Positions 6,468 through 9,310 of a stretch of DNA of 9,310 nucleotides are shown piece after piece. The stretch spans positions 1-9,310 of the forward strand of contig JAHHUJ010000074.1 of NCBI GenBank assembly GCA_020024075.1. Direction: 5' to 3'. Within the stretch, counting starts at the first letter, position 1. The number at the start of each line of letters is the position of its first letter. The notes beneath the pieces are model-generated. The model was not told the origin of the DNA, did not search any database, and worked only from the letters and a program-made list of their open reading frames with translations. The stretch is from Psychrobacter sp. (GTDB lineage Bacteria; Pseudomonadota; Gammaproteobacteria; Pseudomonadales; Moraxellaceae). The translations under genes were made by a program, and so were the position numbers.

Positions 6468-7007
6468 AGCGCAGTTATTTTAGGACCTACGTTTTATAGT
6501 AAGCCGCTTCGTTTTTGGCAACCTATATTATCCAAGTCCTTATTGAAGTACAGCAATGTCTATCTTGCTGCTGTCTTATCTAGCATTTTACTGGCGATGA
6601 CAGCAACCAGTGCGCAGGCCCATGACGCCCTAAAAATGAGCCTCAGTGCTAGCAAAGTTGTGACCAATAATCAGGGCGAACGGATATATATCCCAGTAAA
6701 TACAGCTAAAGTTGGCACTCTAATCCAGTACAAAGCCACCTATAGCAACACCTTAAATACTGCCATTCAAAACACCACGATAACCCTTCCTATTCCAGCC
6801 AATACTGAATTTACCGGAGAAGCCTATCCTCCTAGTGCTCAAGCTTCGCTCGATTATTACAACTATCGGGACCTGCCCTTAATGCGTGTCGTTGAAGGAA
6901 AGTTAGTAGAAGTGCCTTATTCTGAATACAAAACTCTACGCTGGGACATCAAATATATCCCACCACGCAAATCAGTAAGTGTGGCTTTTAATACCATTGT
7001 TCATTAA
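6465..7007 (+). CDS. Small secreted protein with one DUF11-like domain
   Basis: From the TTG start the product has 180 residues; the frame is open back to a GTG at 6384. A signal peptide is clear: a long polar and basic n-region, a hydrophobic core of about VYLAAVLSSILLAM (32-45), then the cleavage site AQA|HD after residue 52. A 52-residue leader is unusually long. The mature part of about 128 residues contains VGTLIQYKATYSNTLNTAI, then TTITLPIPANTEF and LRWDIKYIPPRKSVSVAF. This is the pattern of DUF11-type beta-sandwich repeats (tYtity-N-tlPagv), here in a single copy. It has no cysteine, lipobox or catalytic motif, so a structural or adhesive role in the periplasm or outside is the likeliest guess. 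It is the only plus-strand gene and is divergent from aceE. Family assignment rests on pattern only. Confidence 0.7.
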   Translation: MSAVILGPTFYSKPLRFWQPILSKSLLKYSNVYLAAVLSSILLAMTATSAQAHDALKMSLSASKVVTNNQGERIYIPVNTAKVGTLIQYKATYSNTLNTAIQNTTITLPIPANTEFTGEAYPPSAQASLDYYNYRDLPLMRVVEGKLVEVPYSEYKTLRWDIKYIPPRKSVSVAFNTIVH

Positions 7008-7062
7008 TTAATGTCTAGCTCAGCTATCATCTGCTTTTGAAACCGCGAATTTTATAAGCCAC

Positions 7063-7111
7063 AAAAAAAAGGCTTATAAATAGAGAGTAAATAACTCTCT
7101 ACTTATAAGCC
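7063..7111 (-). terminator. Rho-independent terminator of zapE
   Basis: Stem arms 7071-7088 and 7094-7111 pair over 17 of 18 positions (one A/C mismatch, 7080 with 7102) around a 5-base loop (7089-7093). On the minus strand the stem runs directly into eight T (7070-7063). It lies about 90 bases past the zapE stop. The same stem may also slow plus-strand transcription from the secreted-protein gene, but there the first T-run is 18 bases downstream. Confidence 0.88.
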
Positions 7112-7188
7112 CTATTGATAACCCTCTATTTTTAAGTCCTATTGATAAGCCTTTCGCTCTATGTATAAGACCTTGTAGTTTATAAGGC
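7097..7188. repeat. Degenerate tandem repeat, three units, convergent intergenic region
   Basis: Three units begin with CTCTA at 7097, 7124 and 7157. The first two share an 18-base pattern, AAGNCCTATTGATAANCC, at a 27-base period (CCTATTGATAA exact at 7111-7121 and 7138-7148). The third has a diverged form (CTCTATGTATAAGACC). All contain a TATAAGCC-like core, which also forms the arms of the zapE terminator. The repeat lies between the zapE stop and its terminator, so it would be in the zapE 3' untranslated RNA. Confidence 0.6.
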
Positions 7189-7201
7189 TAGATAATGCTA
7201 A

Positions 7202-8338
7202 TTAGCCTACCAACTGCTCATTATCCAATGTGGCTTGTGAGCTATCTACATCCAAACGATGCTCAAGCTTTAGGTAATCCTCAGACTGCATTTCAAGTAG
7301 CCGCGAGCGGGTGCGCTCAATTTCAAAGGCTAGCTTCTCACCTTGATACAATTCCAAGATAGACTGCTCTGCCCTAATTAGCAGTTTCACACGGCGATCA
7401 TAAAACTCATCAACCAAGTAAATGAAACGGCGGGTTGGATCTCGCAGCACATCAGTTAACTCAGGAACGTTATCTACTAATACGGTACTAAAGTTATTTG
7501 AGATCTCAATAAAATCATTGGCAGATCTCGGCTCCATACACAGCTGTCTAAAATCACAATACAATACTGTATTGGTACGGGCATTAATCTTAATCTCACG
7601 GCCATTAATGATAATTGGCTCTTTTGATATTTTTTGATTATTGGCTATTGATACAAAGCGGTTGGCCAACCAGTGGCTATTCTCTTTGGTTAGGGGGTAT
7701 TTATATAGCTCCGCTTGCTGTAATAAGCGTAAACGGTAATCAATACCTGAGTCGATATTCATTACAGTAGTGTGCTTCTCCAGCTCTGCTACCGCTGGCA
7801 TGAAGCGATCTCTATGTAGCCCATCTTTATATAAGCCCGATGGCTCAATATTAGAGGTGGCAACTAAGGTGATGCCCCGCTTAAATAACATAGTAAATAA
7901 ATCACCTAAGATCATGGCATCGGAGACATTGGACACAAAGAATTCATCGAAGCAAATTAGTACAGCTTCTTCATGAATAATATCAGCTACTTTTTCTAAG
8001 GGATCGCTGCTACCTTGTAGTTTATTGAGCTCTTTGTGAACGCGCTGCATAAAATGATGGAAGTGCATCCGCATTTTGCGCTGCAGCGGCACAGACTCAA
8101 AGAACATATCCATCATCCAAGTCTTGCCTCGACCTACGCCGCCCCACATATACAGTCCTTTTGGCGGAACAGGTTGCGATTTAAACAGGCCAAACAGACC
8201 TTTTTTCTCTTTAGAGTTCTCAATTAATTGATGATAAACACCATCAAGATAGCTCATTGCCGCTTCTTGAATGGGATCATGATTAAACTCATCAGTAGCT
8301 ATCGCAGCTTGGTACCTTTGTAATGGGGTCATATTCAT
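7202..8338 (-). CDS. zapE: Cell division protein ZapE (AFG1-like ATPase)
   Basis: This 378-residue P-loop ATPase matches the AFG1/ZapE family over its length (E. coli ZapE has 375). In E. coli ZapE acts in the cytoplasm at the division site and affects FtsZ-ring stability in an ATP-dependent way; the mitochondrial homologue Afg1/LACE1 works in protein quality control. Walker A is GGVGRGKT (66-73, K72), Walker B LICFDEF (127-133, D131/E132), and a sensor-1-like VATSN is at 159-163. The family signatures MHFHHFMQRVHKEL (91-104) and VMNIDSGIDYRLR (192-204) are also present. The start is the first of two close ATG codons (8338 and 8332); the ribosome site is weak (AAGAG, 13 bases away), so either is possible. 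It lies 88 bases after the hydrolase gene on the same strand with no clear terminator between, so the two are probably co-transcribed. Confidence 0.94.
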   Translation of the reverse strand: MNMTPLQRYQAAIATDEFNHDPIQEAAMSYLDGVYHQLIENSKEKKGLFGLFKSQPVPPKGLYMWGGVGRGKTWMMDMFFESVPLQRKMRMHFHHFMQRVHKELNKLQGSSDPLEKVADIIHEEAVLICFDEFFVSNVSDAMILGDLFTMLFKRGITLVATSNIEPSGLYKDGLHRDRFMPAVAELEKHTTVMNIDSGIDYRLRLLQQAELYKYPLTKENSHWLANRFVSIANNQKISKEPIIINGREIKINARTNTVLYCDFRQLCMEPRSANDFIEISNNFSTVLVDNVPELTDVLRDPTRRFIYLVDEFYDRRVKLLIRAEQSILELYQGEKLAFEIERTRSRLLEMQSEDYLKLEHRLDVDSSQATLDNEQLVG

Positions 8339-8426
8339 ATTTTAACTATCACTCTTCTCTCATAGGGAATTAAAAGACTCATTTTAGCCAGACCAGTATT
8401 ATTCATCTCGCTGGCAAATTTATGAC

Positions 8427-9092
8427 TTACACTGCGTGTTGCTCTAATAAAGACTTGACTTCAGTTAGACGACCATGGAAGAAGTGACCAGCATCTTTAA
8501 GCACATAGCTAGTGATTTGTTTGTCTTCAGCAAATTTTTTCATCAACTCAGGCTTAATTACTGTATCAGCATCGCCATAGATTTGTATGGTTTTTTTCGT
8601 TGGTAAGATAACATCAGAGGCATCATTGTTTTCAACAGAAGGGGCCATTAATACCACTTTTATTAGCGCCATCTCGGTTAATCCCCAAATATGAGGCGAT
8701 ACTAATAACTGCTCAGCAACTCTTGCAGTAATATAACCTCCAAAGGAGAATCCTCCTAACCAAAGCTGATTTGCTGAAGTTTGGTCGCTAATCCACTGCA
8801 GTACCGCCATAGCATCTTCAATTTCACCCACCGCATAGTCATGCTCACCGGTAGATTTACCCGCTCCTCGAAAGTTAAAACGCACCACATGCATGCCCTG
8901 ATCACGAGCAAAGTTAAACATAGTGGTCACTACTTTATTCTTCATAGTACCATCAAACAAGGGGTTTGGATGACATAATAAAGCCACTTTTTTGGTATTA
9001 GGGTCTCTAGGGTCCTCATTCTGCCATAGTGCCTCTACTTCAAGTTTACCTGCAGGTCCTTCAATCAAAAACTCTTCAGTTTTGGTTTTCAT
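8427..9092 (-). CDS. Alpha/beta hydrolase, COG2945-type
   Basis: The protein has 221 residues from the ATG at 9092; the frame also contains a TTG two codons earlier with poorer spacing to any ribosome site. It has a compact alpha/beta hydrolase fold with no signal peptide, hence cytoplasmic. CHPNP (40-44) followed by FDGTMKNKVV, and then FNFRGAGKS (72-80), are signatures of the COG2945-type serine hydrolases. The nucleophile elbow is GFSFG (S116), and the triad is completed by D176 (GDADTVI) and H203 (DAGHFFHG). The substrate is unknown; an esterase or acyl hydrolase activity is a family-level inference. It is the first gene of a probable hydrolase-zapE transcript. Confidence 0.88.
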   Translation of the reverse strand: MKTKTEEFLIEGPAGKLEVEALWQNEDPRDPNTKKVALLCHPNPLFDGTMKNKVVTTMFNFARDQGMHVVRFNFRGAGKSTGEHDYAVGEIEDAMAVLQWISDQTSANQLWLGGFSFGGYITARVAEQLLVSPHIWGLTEMALIKVVLMAPSVENNDASDVILPTKKTIQIYGDADTVIKPELMKKFAEDKQITSYVLKDAGHFFHGRLTEVKSLLEQHAV

Positions 9093-9109
9093 AGTCAAAA
9101 TCTTTATCT

Positions 9110-9139
9110 GTTATATAATGTTTATTAGTTAATAGCCAA
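9110..9139 (-). promoter_or_regulatory. Candidate promoter of the hydrolase-zapE unit
   Basis: On the minus strand, TTGGCT (9134-9139) and TATAAC (9110-9115) are 18 bases apart; the overlapping TATATA (9112-9117) would give 16. The -10 lies only about 18 bases before the ATG, so the leader would be very short. GCCA/TGGC half-sites overlap the -35. Confidence 0.35.
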
Positions 9140-9310
9140 AATCATGGCAAGGGTTATAAATCTCAAGTGAGCACATGATAGCAAAAAGCACATTGCAAGT
9201 GGGTAAGGCTGTGTTAATGTATTAAATAATCAATAAACTAAATACAGCTATACTTTGTATTCAGTCCATACAACCTGCTATGATTGCAGTTGTAATATAG
9301 AAGCAATAAG

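Noticed and set aside
7051..7080. Perfect 10-bp hairpin as a plus-strand terminator of the secreted-protein gene
   Set aside because: The homopolymer is in the loop (eight A) rather than after the stem, and no T-tract follows on the plus strand. On the minus strand this run is the T-tract of the zapE terminator.
9093..9098. TTG at 9098 as the start of the hydrolase
   Set aside because: An ATG follows two codons later with better spacing to the weak AAAGA element; the TTG adds only two residues.

Overview
The window carries a mostly housekeeping chromosomal segment. Five of its six genes are on the minus strand. AT-rich intergenic DNA, the closeness of the proteins to gammaproteobacterial families, an E1-E2 pyruvate dehydrogenase pair with no adjacent E3 gene, and the general style of the sequence suggest a Moraxellaceae member, most likely Psychrobacter. 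This is recognition from memory and was not tested by a search.

Layout, left to right: (1) a rho-independent terminator at the left edge for a plus-strand gene outside the window; (2) a minus-strand voltage-gated potassium channel-like gene (46-1041) with its own well-formed promoter (1143-1170); (3) a strong terminator (1194-1229) closing the minus-strand operon aceE-aceF (5889 down to 1266), which encodes the E1 and E2 subunits of pyruvate dehydrogenase; (4) a 575-base AT-rich divergent intergenic region (5890-6464) holding nested inverted repeats, a cluster of GTTTAAG heptamers, two candidate aceE promoters and an orphan terminator-like hairpin; (5) the only plus-strand gene, a small secreted protein with one DUF11-like beta-sandwich domain and a probable TTG start (6465-7007); (6) a convergent intergenic region with a strong minus-strand terminator and a degenerate tandem repeat; (7) zapE (8338-7202), an AFG1-type ATPase linked to cell division, preceded by a COG2945-type alpha/beta hydrolase gene (9092-8427), probably in one transcript; (8) about 200 bases at the right edge with no gene seen.

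AceE decarboxylates pyruvate and acetylates the lipoyl domains of AceF, and AceF transfers the acetyl group to CoA. The E3 subunit (lpd) must be encoded elsewhere. The channel, the secreted protein and the hydrolase-zapE pair show no functional link to the dehydrogenase.

I did not find a clearly new biological system. The most interesting signals are the repeat-rich control region in front of aceE, the proline-rich and acidic C-terminal tail of AceE next to an AceF with oppositely charged linkers, and the small secreted DUF11-like protein.
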